IMG/VR virus record: IMGVR_UViG_3300037246_000474
Coordinates: 1-54,690 of that record
DNA: 54,690 nucleotides
Direction: 5' to 3' (one strand)
Origin: a virus
The translations under genes were made by a program, and so were the position numbers. This document shows positions 21,715 to 29,656 of this stretch, one piece after another (within the stretch, counting starts at the first letter, position 1; the number at the start of each line of letters is the position of its first letter). The notes beneath the pieces were generated by a model. It did no database searches. It saw only the letters and a list, made by a program, of their open reading frames with translations, and was not told where the DNA came from.

Positions 21715-21787
21715 TGCCCAAGGAAGGATTCGAACCTTCAAATTACGGTTTCTAAAACCGCTGCCTCTGCCGTTCGGCTACTCAGGC
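21715..21787 (-). tRNA. tRNA-Leu (TAG) with a short variable loop
   Basis: Acceptor GCCTGAG/CTTGGGC, a D arm of the class II kind (GCC ... GGC), anticodon stem GCGGT/ACCGT with loop TTTAGAA giving TAG, which decodes CUA Leu codons. T arm GAAGG-TTCGAAT-CCTTC, discriminator A as in Leu, no encoded CCA. The variable region is only about five bases (AATTT), whereas tRNA-Leu normally has a long hairpin arm there. It is the first tRNA of the cluster. Confidence 0.85.
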
Positions 21788-21801
21788 TAATGATTAAATT
21801 G

Positions 21802-21829
21802 GGAGCAGAAAGCCTGACCCCCCTGCTCC
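21802..21829 (-). terminator. Hairpin after the polyvalent protein gene, possible terminator
   Basis: GGAGCAG at 21802-21808 pairs perfectly with CTGCTCC at 21823-21829 across a 14-base loop. On the minus strand it is followed by CAATTTAATC, a weak T tract. It lies in the 176-base gap between the virion block and the tRNA cluster, downstream of the candidate tRNA promoter at 21884-21912, so attenuation ahead of the tRNAs is also possible. Confidence 0.4.
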
Positions 21830-21883
21830 ACAGTGCTTTGAAACAAGAGACAAAGCCTATGAAAGTTCGCCTCATGTTTTGAA

Positions 21884-21912
21884 AGTCTATCAGAAATGCA
21901 TTACGATTGCAA
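21884..21912 (-). promoter_or_regulatory. Candidate promoter for the tRNA cluster
   Basis: Reading the minus strand, TTGCAA (21912-21907) is followed after 17 bases by TAGACT (21889-21884). It lies about 100 bases upstream of tRNA-Leu in the only sizeable gap between the virion genes and the tRNAs. The upstream flank is very AT-rich (AAAAATATATTTTT), which often strengthens promoters. The -10 hexamer matches the candidate at 5797-5825. Confidence 0.4.
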
Positions 21913-21963
21913 GGTAAAAATATATTTTTTTTTCTAGGTTGTAAGTGTTGATACGACAGTATC

Positions 21964-24900
21964 TTAGAGTTTGATCTTTTCAACAGCCATCTTCAACAGT
22001 TTATTCTTCATTACCGTTAAGCGATCTATCTTTGCACGTTTCTCCTGAGCAGACATATTCTTGTCTAATCGGGTTAACCTGACTCGCTTGGTAAGTGTCG
22101 CTACATTCTTCTGGATTTTATTTGCAAGCTTTCTGAACCTCAGCTTATCCTTATGCTTACGTGCATAATTCAATGCTTTTTCGGTTTCTCCAAGTGTCCT
22201 GTAATTCCGGACATCTGCATACGTCTGGTTCATTTCTTTTAATCCTTCATAGAATATGCTAGAATATTTCGTCTGCCTTGATGGTGTTTCGCCTACGAAT
22301 GAGCCTATCAAAGAATAATCTTCTATTCTGAATGACGGCTTGTTGGGAAATCCACCTGCTCGTTGTGTTAGCATGTCAACTCCACCAAGAACGAAACCGC
22401 CTAGCCATCCAGTATAACCGTTGACTAAATGCTCTATCTGCACGGGAGAAAGTTGTACCTTGTCCCATGGTATATGAGAAAATCCTTGACTCATGAGAAT
22501 TGCTGTCTCAGAAGTCCAAGCTTTCCTGCGTTCTGTTGGTGATAAGTTTTCCATTGCCAGTGTTTCAATAGGACGTTGTGTAAAGAAATTCTTATTAGCC
22601 ATTAGTTCAAGTACTGGCTTAACTGCCTGTGGTGCAATGTCAAAAGAAAACGTCTGCGTTAGGGCAAACTTCAATCGTTCGGCAAATAATGCTCCATGTA
22701 CCTTATCGTCTACGATTTGCTCAAGTGTTCTTTCTGCCAATGTCCCTATAACCCCTATTTCAAACGGCTTTGGAAGCCTAAAGGTATAGTCAGTGAAAGG
22801 GATTTTAAACCACCAATAAGTATCTCTGTCCCATTCCTCTCTTTCTTTAAATTCATCATCATCTTTATATGCTAAATACAATGCCATACTTGCCATTGCG
22901 ACTCCACCCGATACGAGTGCAAGCCTTGCTCCCTGCTCCTTGGTCATACTTCTACCAAGCTTACTCAATCCTTGGATACGAGCATTCATGAATGGTACAG
23001 TGTCGATTAAGAATCTAACTGCAGGCCACGCACCATGCCTGTTGAAATCTAACAAATCTCTCGCTTCGAAATTAGCTTCAAGGAAGCCCTCCTTATCTAA
23101 AGTCTGCTCAAATAACGCAGCCCTGTTAAGGTTCTCCCACCTGCTTCCAAATTCATTCCATGCGTCCAGTCCCTTCGCACTTGCATTCTTAAATTTATCC
23201 CACCCTGTCTTGTTATCAAGGATGCCCTCTTTACGTAGATTCCTGTTCAACTGTGCTTGTACTTTTTCAGGGTCAGTACCATACATATGACCGAACTGAA
23301 TGTTACCACCACCTGCCATCATTCTCATGAAAGACTCACTGCTTTTTTGTGTTGCTCTCCTTCCGCTACCAAAAACATTACCGATTAAATTCAGGCTGAT
23401 CTTGCTTGTTGCAGCAGACCCTACTGTATCACGGAATAAGTTTCTAACCTTAAAGTCTGGAGATGATGTAACGCCAAGAGTCAATAGCCTCTTGAATGAT
23501 CTCAATGCTTTCATTGGTCTACTGTTAAATCCCTCAAAGTTTAGATTTGTCAACGCCTGATATATATTTGGCTCATTAACTTCGTACCAAACTTTCTTAC
23601 CGTCCTCTCGGACAAACACGGCATTCGTACTCTTCTTTGCCAGTCTCTCTTCGATCATGCGTGTCAACTCTTCTTGACGTTCTTGGGCCGCTTCAAATGT
23701 GTCATAAGAGCCTCTGTCTTTACCAGAAAGTGCATCAACTACCTTGAACTGTCCAGACTCAGTCTCAACAACATCAATGTCAACATTAATTCTCTCTGCT
23801 ACAGGCTGACCACCTTCAATCTTCATGGTGATCGCTTTGTGTAGTGATTTGACAGCGACCTGATTCTTCAAACTGGCTCCAACCAAGTGATTCCAGTTAA
23901 GGATTATATTCGTCAGCATGTCAGCTATCGGAACGTCCTTGCCCTTCAACTCTTTAAATGCATTTTGATTGGCAATTCCACCCAAAGTTTTAGGACCCGC
24001 AGTTTGGTTTTTCTCCCTGTCCTCAATAAGACGGAAAAATGGTAGGTAATACCCCTCTCTCCATGATTCACGTTCTTTTGTACCGATTGTACCCGTCTCT
24101 TGTGCGACATCCAGTACTGATTGGTGTAGCTTTGAGAACTCAGTCCATACATCTCGGTATACAGACCTCCTGCTTCGACCATCCTTCATCTTGCCCTTGG
24201 TCAATCCCTTCAACAGCTTGATCTCGTCTTCGGAAAGGTTTTTCTCTTTATTGTGAACGAGCAAATCTTCTGCACGGTTACCTGCTATCCATCCCAACCA
24301 AAGCTCTAATTCTTCTCCTAACGGCTTGATGACATTAAATAGTCCCTTACCACCCTTTGCGTCTATAAGGTCAGGCACACCCTCAGTGAGCTTGATTCCT
24401 CCCATGGTCAGCAATGCCTCTACTGCACCAGAAGCGGATGTGGTTATTTGAGCCAGTTTCCATAGCTTATCGTCCAATTTCCTCAGACTTGCAAATTGAT
24501 CTATGGCACCCTGCTGTAATTTAAGCCACCAGTTTTTCTTCCATTCATCCAATCTCTCTTTGATTGTAATACCTTCGACTCTAGGAGATAGCTTCTTGTT
24601 GAATACTTCCTGAGTAGCTCTATCTACGTGTGGATTATCCGTGAAGTCTTTATCGGTAATTTTTCGTACCCTTCCACCCTCTTCCTCGAACGCAGACTTC
24701 TCTTCTTCAACAGATGACTCAATTCCATTCGATGCTACCCACGTATTGGTACCGACCTTTCGCACATATATAAATGCGTCTTTGATACGGCTCTCCATCT
24801 CACTAGGACTTAGCTCAGAAGGTTTCATTTTCCTTGGTGTCGCAGGGTAGTTCATGATAGCAAAACCACCACTTGCTGTAGCACTTGATATCTGGTTCAG

Positions 24901-27900
24901 CGTACCTCTCAACATCTCTTCATTGCTCTGAACATTAAGGACGTTTCCTGCCTGAACGACATCATACTGCTTATCTAGTGCCTTGGTATCATGGAGTCCT
25001 TCAACAACGTTTGTACCAAAATCATACGCAGTTACATTTGTATATCCCTGTCTCTCTAATATCTTAGTTTGCTTTGCGGCTTTACCTGAACCAAAATCTA
25101 ATATACTGGCATCTTTATCTTCGGTAAATTCCATCGTCAACCGAGTAGCGACTCTTGGCTCATCGTCTTTGACTAAATGATCTACGTTTGTTTTGTTGGC
25201 AATCGCTATCGCTTCATCAGAAAACGGCTTAGTGTCTTCTCCGAGAGTTGTCTGTATGTCTCCACCAAGGAATTTCTTCCTGTTCTTCTTCTTTGACTTG
25301 ACGGAGAACATCCTTCTGATAGATACCGTCTGATCTTCTTTGTACAGAATAGCATCCACAATCATGCCGTCTCTAATCAAACTGATAAGTGCGTCAGGAC
25401 TACTCGAACCTGCTTCCGGATTCAATGAAGTATCCAATGCAAGTGTTGCCTGTACTGAACCAAACATAACCGCAAGGTCCCTGATATCCTTTCTGAGTTG
25501 ATCGGTATCCTTACCCATAAGCTGTTTGACTGGCACATCAACGATGCCTCTTATATCGGTGTTTGCCGACATAAACGTGAGAGTCATAAAGCCCTCTTGG
25601 TGTTGTAATTCTTTACCGTATTTAATCACTGCATCGATATTAGACATCTCTCTTCCCAATAGCCTGTTCGGTACAGATGGCTTCAAGATTGCATCATCGG
25701 TTTTTATTGCCTTTACTCTTGCGTGTCCAGTAGGTGTTATATGTGCGTACTCTCCTGAGTCAACAACAACGTGTCCTGCGACTGCAGGTATAACTGCCGC
25801 CATCTGCTTGGTAAACTTCCTGTCTGCAGGAGAAGGTATAGCATTCCCACTTGGATGGTTATGTACAAACCATACCTTGTCAGCTTTCAAGTGTAATTGC
25901 TTCGCATTTATATTATCTATCTCGGTTCTTTGGTCATCGATAAATACTGAAACACTGCCTGGAAGCCTACTGGTTCTGGCTTCGTGACCGACAATGTGAC
26001 CCAACCTTGTGTATATTATTCTGAATGTTTCGTACTGAGGGTTTCTGAATACCTGAGATATCACTGCTATATCCTCTGCTGTTTCGGCTTTCATTCCACT
26101 GACCTCAATCTTGCCTTGCTTCATCATCTTCGGAGAGATACCATTGCCCTTGATTATATTCTCGGTACTCATAAGTGCGTCCGCAGCTATTTCCAGATTG
26201 ACAATATCACTCTTAAGTTCAGGGTGTTTCTCTACTATCTTTTTCTCAACCTTTTTTTTACGTACCTTCTTCTTCTCTGCCTTTGCCTTAACAGCGACAA
26301 CGTCTTTCTTCTCAGCTTTCTTCGTGGCAACATCACTCTTGATAGACTCGGAAAGTACCTTCTTTCTTAGATCATTTCTCTCAGCCACTGCCTGTTTATA
26401 ATCAGCTTGTGCAGCCGCTTTTTTCTTCGCACTGGAAGTGTTAAACCCTGCAATAGCTTTGAAGATTTGCTTGGAAAGCACAGCGTCTTGTTTCTCAGAT
26501 TCAGTATATGGAGCTTCACCCTTCTTAAGCTTTGCATTCGCATTACGAGGCTCAAGTCCAGTCATTGAGATGCCCTCTGCCTTTTCAGGTTCAGGCTCTA
26601 CCACTGCTTCCTTCTTCGCAACCTCAAGAGGAAGTCCTGCATCAACCAATATCTTCTCTAGGTCCTTTTTTTCGTCAGGAAATAGTTCAGGGTCAGTAAG
26701 CTCTTTACGTACCTGCCTTTCCTGCTCTTTAGATATTTTATCCTGAGCTTTGACTTCTTTCTTCGGCACTGGTTCCGTGGTTCCCGTTGGTTCCGGAACT
26801 GTCTCCGTTTTGTCTACAGTTGGCTCTTTTGATTGTTTTGTTAGTTTCTTAAAGAATTTCTCTTTGGTTTCTTTAGTTGGCTTTCCCTCTGGAAGTTCGG
26901 CTTTCGCTTTAGCGACATCCTCAGTTGTTGTCTTTTTTGCAACAACTTCTTCTGTGGGAATATCATCGTCATCTGGTATAACAGCAACCCCTGGCTCTGG
27001 CTTTATTGCCTTGGCTTTCTTAAGCTCTGCTTCTCTCTCGGCATTCTTAGTTGCATCTGGAACAACAGCGTCCCTGCCTACGTTGATAAGCTTTTTCTGA
27101 GCCTTTTCTGTCACCTTCACCTTTTTCTTCTTGACAGGTTTCTTCTCTTCCTTCTTAGGCTTCTCTTCCTTCTCGACCTTGATAGTCTTCTCGACCTTCA
27201 CCTCTTTATTCACAGCACTCTCAGCGTTTGCGTCAAGCATATCTGGCGCAGTAGCTTCCTTCGTTTCCTTGTTCTTCTCTTCCTCGCTACGTAGAAAATC
27301 TATAGCTTTTTGTTCTTTGTTAATCGTAGAAATACCTTGCATCATTTGGAATGCAGGAATACGTTGCTGTAAAGGCAGATTCTCTCTGTCCATTTCTTTC
27401 TGCAATGCCATCTGTAATTTCACAGAAGATATATTACTTATTTTACCATCTTGTAATTCCTTTTTATATTGAGTAAGCATAGTCTCCATGCCTAGATCAT
27501 TGTTGATATTCATCTTCATGCCTGACGCAACATATGACAGTCCTACAGCTTCCATCTTGTTAGCGATAGCGTCTGCATTTACATCTTCCATGCCACGTAC
27601 AATTTTTGCAATATCCTTTACTGCTTTCATCCTCTTCTGTGGACTGGCTTTTGCATCTTCCAACGCATGCCTGATACCCCATCTCTGTGCGGCATTTGCA
27701 GACTTACCCATACCAAAGAACAATAAGTTCGTGACGAAAGCGGGTCCGAGTGCGTCCATACCTGCACTCCATGAATTCATATCTGTAAGCCCAACATCCC
27801 TACGGAATTTATTTTCTAAAGCAGACTGTGCAAACTCAGTACCAACCTCAACAGGCGTGGTTAGTGCAAGTTGTTTCGCTCCAGTTTTTATAGCCTCTTT

Positions 27901-28662
27901 AGCACCCTTCTTGAATATATCTTTAACAGGAGCTTTGATTAAATTCTTTAATGTGCTTCTGCCTGGAAACCATTTAGAAAGCACTTTGACCTGTACCGCA
28001 TTTGCAATACCTTCCAAGCCACCTTCAACTGCACCTGCTTTCATTGCAGCCTCTTTGATTTCATGACGCACAACAATAGCTTCGGCTTCTGTCATATCTC
28101 CGGAAGCCATCTTCTCCCTGATTAAATCTTCACCCTCTTCTCTTACGGTATCAAATTCTGCCAATCCGAATATAGCACCAGACACTGCACCACCACCTAC
28201 TGCCGCACCGATTGGTCCACCCACGGCACCTGCAAGCATACCTGGAATCGCAGCAGACATACTTGGCATCATTGATCTAACGCCTTGTTGCCACCACCTT
28301 GATACACCTTCCTGAGCTTGATTATCTGGAGAGAGGCTAGGGTGCTTTGCCACAAAATTCTTGATAGAATCTAGTCCAAAGGTAGCGAAGTTCCTTATTG
28401 TCTCATTGCCTCCGAGTGGGTCAACAGCCCTAACTGCTCTCATCCATAATTCTGCAGTATCAACAGCACCACCTGCCAAAGCCTCTGCTGTCTCCATGAT
28501 AAAACCTTTACGGTTTAAAGAGTCATCGTCTTCTGGCTGAGTCCTGCTTCTTTGCGCACCACGGTCATAGTCTCTGCCGAAACTAGCACCATCGAACGAA
28601 TCACCCTGTTCTGTTTTTGCAGTCTGAAAGTCACTAAGAAACTGATCTATTTCGATTGTCAT
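21964..28662 (-). CDS. Giant polyvalent virion protein (JAB/RadC-like, methyltransferase, LPD38-like)
   Basis: At 2232 residues this is the largest gene here. Residues about 130-170 are Gly/Ala-rich and hydrophobic (GAVGGPIGAAVGGGAVSGAI). Residues about 390-820 are Lys/Glu/Pro low complexity with coiled coil. At about 935-948 is the metalloprotease motif HNHPSGN ... SPAD of the JAB/RadC family. At about 1187-1210 is a SAM-binding motif, ILDFGSGKAAKQTK. The last 700 residues, with PDFKVRNLFRDTVGSAA near 1745 and a membrane-like SGGVAMASMALYLAY near 1920, resemble large polyvalent protein domain 38. Such proteins are packaged in the head and injected with the DNA, carrying early enzymatic functions. 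Its ATG overlaps the previous stop (TAATG). Confidence 0.85.
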   Translation of the reverse strand: MTIEIDQFLSDFQTAKTEQGDSFDGASFGRDYDRGAQRSRTQPEDDDSLNRKGFIMETAEALAGGAVDTAELWMRAVRAVDPLGGNETIRNFATFGLDSIKNFVAKHPSLSPDNQAQEGVSRWWQQGVRSMMPSMSAAIPGMLAGAVGGPIGAAVGGGAVSGAIFGLAEFDTVREEGEDLIREKMASGDMTEAEAIVVRHEIKEAAMKAGAVEGGLEGIANAVQVKVLSKWFPGRSTLKNLIKAPVKDIFKKGAKEAIKTGAKQLALTTPVEVGTEFAQSALENKFRRDVGLTDMNSWSAGMDALGPAFVTNLLFFGMGKSANAAQRWGIRHALEDAKASPQKRMKAVKDIAKIVRGMEDVNADAIANKMEAVGLSYVASGMKMNINNDLGMETMLTQYKKELQDGKISNISSVKLQMALQKEMDRENLPLQQRIPAFQMMQGISTINKEQKAIDFLRSEEEKNKETKEATAPDMLDANAESAVNKEVKVEKTIKVEKEEKPKKEEKKPVKKKKVKVTEKAQKKLINVGRDAVVPDATKNAEREAELKKAKAIKPEPGVAVIPDDDDIPTEEVVAKKTTTEDVAKAKAELPEGKPTKETKEKFFKKLTKQSKEPTVDKTETVPEPTGTTEPVPKKEVKAQDKISKEQERQVRKELTDPELFPDEKKDLEKILVDAGLPLEVAKKEAVVEPEPEKAEGISMTGLEPRNANAKLKKGEAPYTESEKQDAVLSKQIFKAIAGFNTSSAKKKAAAQADYKQAVAERNDLRKKVLSESIKSDVATKKAEKKDVVAVKAKAEKKKVRKKKVEKKIVEKHPELKSDIVNLEIAADALMSTENIIKGNGISPKMMKQGKIEVSGMKAETAEDIAVISQVFRNPQYETFRIIYTRLGHIVGHEARTSRLPGSVSVFIDDQRTEIDNINAKQLHLKADKVWFVHNHPSGNAIPSPADRKFTKQMAAVIPAVAGHVVVDSGEYAHITPTGHARVKAIKTDDAILKPSVPNRLLGREMSNIDAVIKYGKELQHQEGFMTLTFMSANTDIRGIVDVPVKQLMGKDTDQLRKDIRDLAVMFGSVQATLALDTSLNPEAGSSSPDALISLIRDGMIVDAILYKEDQTVSIRRMFSVKSKKKNRKKFLGGDIQTTLGEDTKPFSDEAIAIANKTNVDHLVKDDEPRVATRLTMEFTEDKDASILDFGSGKAAKQTKILERQGYTNVTAYDFGTNVVEGLHDTKALDKQYDVVQAGNVLNVQSNEEMLRGTLNQISSATASGGFAIMNYPATPRKMKPSELSPSEMESRIKDAFIYVRKVGTNTWVASNGIESSVEEEKSAFEEEGGRVRKITDKDFTDNPHVDRATQEVFNKKLSPRVEGITIKERLDEWKKNWWLKLQQGAIDQFASLRKLDDKLWKLAQITTSASGAVEALLTMGGIKLTEGVPDLIDAKGGKGLFNVIKPLGEELELWLGWIAGNRAEDLLVHNKEKNLSEDEIKLLKGLTKGKMKDGRSRRSVYRDVWTEFSKLHQSVLDVAQETGTIGTKERESWREGYYLPFFRLIEDREKNQTAGPKTLGGIANQNAFKELKGKDVPIADMLTNIILNWNHLVGASLKNQVAVKSLHKAITMKIEGGQPVAERINVDIDVVETESGQFKVVDALSGKDRGSYDTFEAAQERQEELTRMIEERLAKKSTNAVFVREDGKKVWYEVNEPNIYQALTNLNFEGFNSRPMKALRSFKRLLTLGVTSSPDFKVRNLFRDTVGSAATSKISLNLIGNVFGSGRRATQKSSESFMRMMAGGGNIQFGHMYGTDPEKVQAQLNRNLRKEGILDNKTGWDKFKNASAKGLDAWNEFGSRWENLNRAALFEQTLDKEGFLEANFEARDLLDFNRHGAWPAVRFLIDTVPFMNARIQGLSKLGRSMTKEQGARLALVSGGVAMASMALYLAYKDDDEFKEREEWDRDTYWWFKIPFTDYTFRLPKPFEIGVIGTLAERTLEQIVDDKVHGALFAERLKFALTQTFSFDIAPQAVKPVLELMANKNFFTQRPIETLAMENLSPTERRKAWTSETAILMSQGFSHIPWDKVQLSPVQIEHLVNGYTGWLGGFVLGGVDMLTQRAGGFPNKPSFRIEDYSLIGSFVGETPSRQTKYSSIFYEGLKEMNQTYADVRNYRTLGETEKALNYARKHKDKLRFRKLANKIQKNVATLTKRVRLTRLDKNMSAQEKRAKIDRLTVMKNKLLKMAVEKIKL

Positions 28663-29645
28663 TATTGCATTATCCCTAAGATTGTTTTAACTTGGTCAGG
28701 CTCAAACTGTGAAGCAAGTTTTCCCAAAACTTCACCTGACATTCCATCACCGTTATTACCGGAAATAAGATTTTGTATTTGCTCTTGTATACTTGCCATC
28801 AATCCTTCATTATCACCACCACTTGCACTCAAATCTTCAAGTACCCCTGACAGTGCTTTGATTCTTTCTGTCTTTGCTTTGGCATCAACACGCCTACCCT
28901 TTGCTCCTGCGGCCTGCTGAATACCCTTTGCTTTTCTGCTCTGAAACTCTTTACTTGTAAACAACTTTGCTAAATCGGCAGCACTTCCGAATAACTCATT
29001 AATGCCTCGCTCACTGAACACACTAGCACCCTTGCCCTTGGTAAATTCCCCTATGCCAAGTTTCTTGCGTTGCTGTTCTGATATCTCGCTACCTGCGCCT
29101 GCAGCTATCTCTTTGCGTCTTGCAGCCGTAAGGCGTTTACCCTTAGTCACGGTTAATTTTGCAGTTCCCTTGTCAACCCCACTAGACTCTACTACCTTAC
29201 CCCTTGAAGTGCCACCAATTTCCTTTATACTGGCAGGCCTGTCATCTATAATATCATGTCTGATTGGCTTATCTAAACTAAACCCCTTGGCAAACCCTGC
29301 ACGTTGAGGACCTTTAGCACCTGCAATGGTTATACCTTTCTTGGCTTTACTTATTGTCTGTATTTGTCCAGCTATATCTGTCGGGTCTGACTGTGCGATT
29401 CTATCTCTTGATAAAAATGCACCAACCCTTTTCCTTCCTGCGCCTGGAACGCCAGTGCCACCTGCGATATCTACACCAAACCCATCACCTGCTCCACCTG
29501 TTTGAACACGTCTGTTGGTAGTGAGGTTCTTGCCATCACCAGAAGCTCCCACTCTTGTAAGTGGTTGACTGCCCAAGTCTGCAGTCTGTACCCTATTAGT
29601 ACCACCTGCAAATCTCTTCTTCTTATCCGATTCATTCAATGCCAT
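28662..29645 (-). CDS. Basic low-complexity virion-region protein
   Basis: A 327-residue Gly/Lys/Ala-rich basic protein; the first 110 residues look unstructured, with repeated GG and VQT patches, and the end is more helical. No enzyme motif. It lies directly before the giant polyvalent gene with a one-base TAATG overlap and after a coiled-coil protein, so it is probably an internal or ejected virion protein. AAGGAG precedes the ATG. Confidence 0.7.
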   Translation of the reverse strand: MALNESDKKKRFAGGTNRVQTADLGSQPLTRVGASGDGKNLTTNRRVQTGGAGDGFGVDIAGGTGVPGAGRKRVGAFLSRDRIAQSDPTDIAGQIQTISKAKKGITIAGAKGPQRAGFAKGFSLDKPIRHDIIDDRPASIKEIGGTSRGKVVESSGVDKGTAKLTVTKGKRLTAARRKEIAAGAGSEISEQQRKKLGIGEFTKGKGASVFSERGINELFGSAADLAKLFTSKEFQSRKAKGIQQAAGAKGRRVDAKAKTERIKALSGVLEDLSASGGDNEGLMASIQEQIQNLISGNNGDGMSGEVLGKLASQFEPDQVKTILGIMQ

Positions 29646-29656
29646 ACTATATCTCC

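Noticed and set aside
21550-21741. A 63-codon frame, and a 48-codon Cys-rich frame, between tRNA-Leu and the 104-residue gene
   Set aside because: Neither has a ribosome site, the longer one enters tRNA-Leu, and neither shows a known pattern. The 21562-21714 stretch is left without a confident gene.
25984-27472. Several long open frames on the plus strand opposite the giant polyvalent gene
   Set aside because: They are antisense shadows of its Lys/Glu/Ala-rich codons, lack ribosome sites, and give low-complexity Ser/Phe/Leu proteins without family features.
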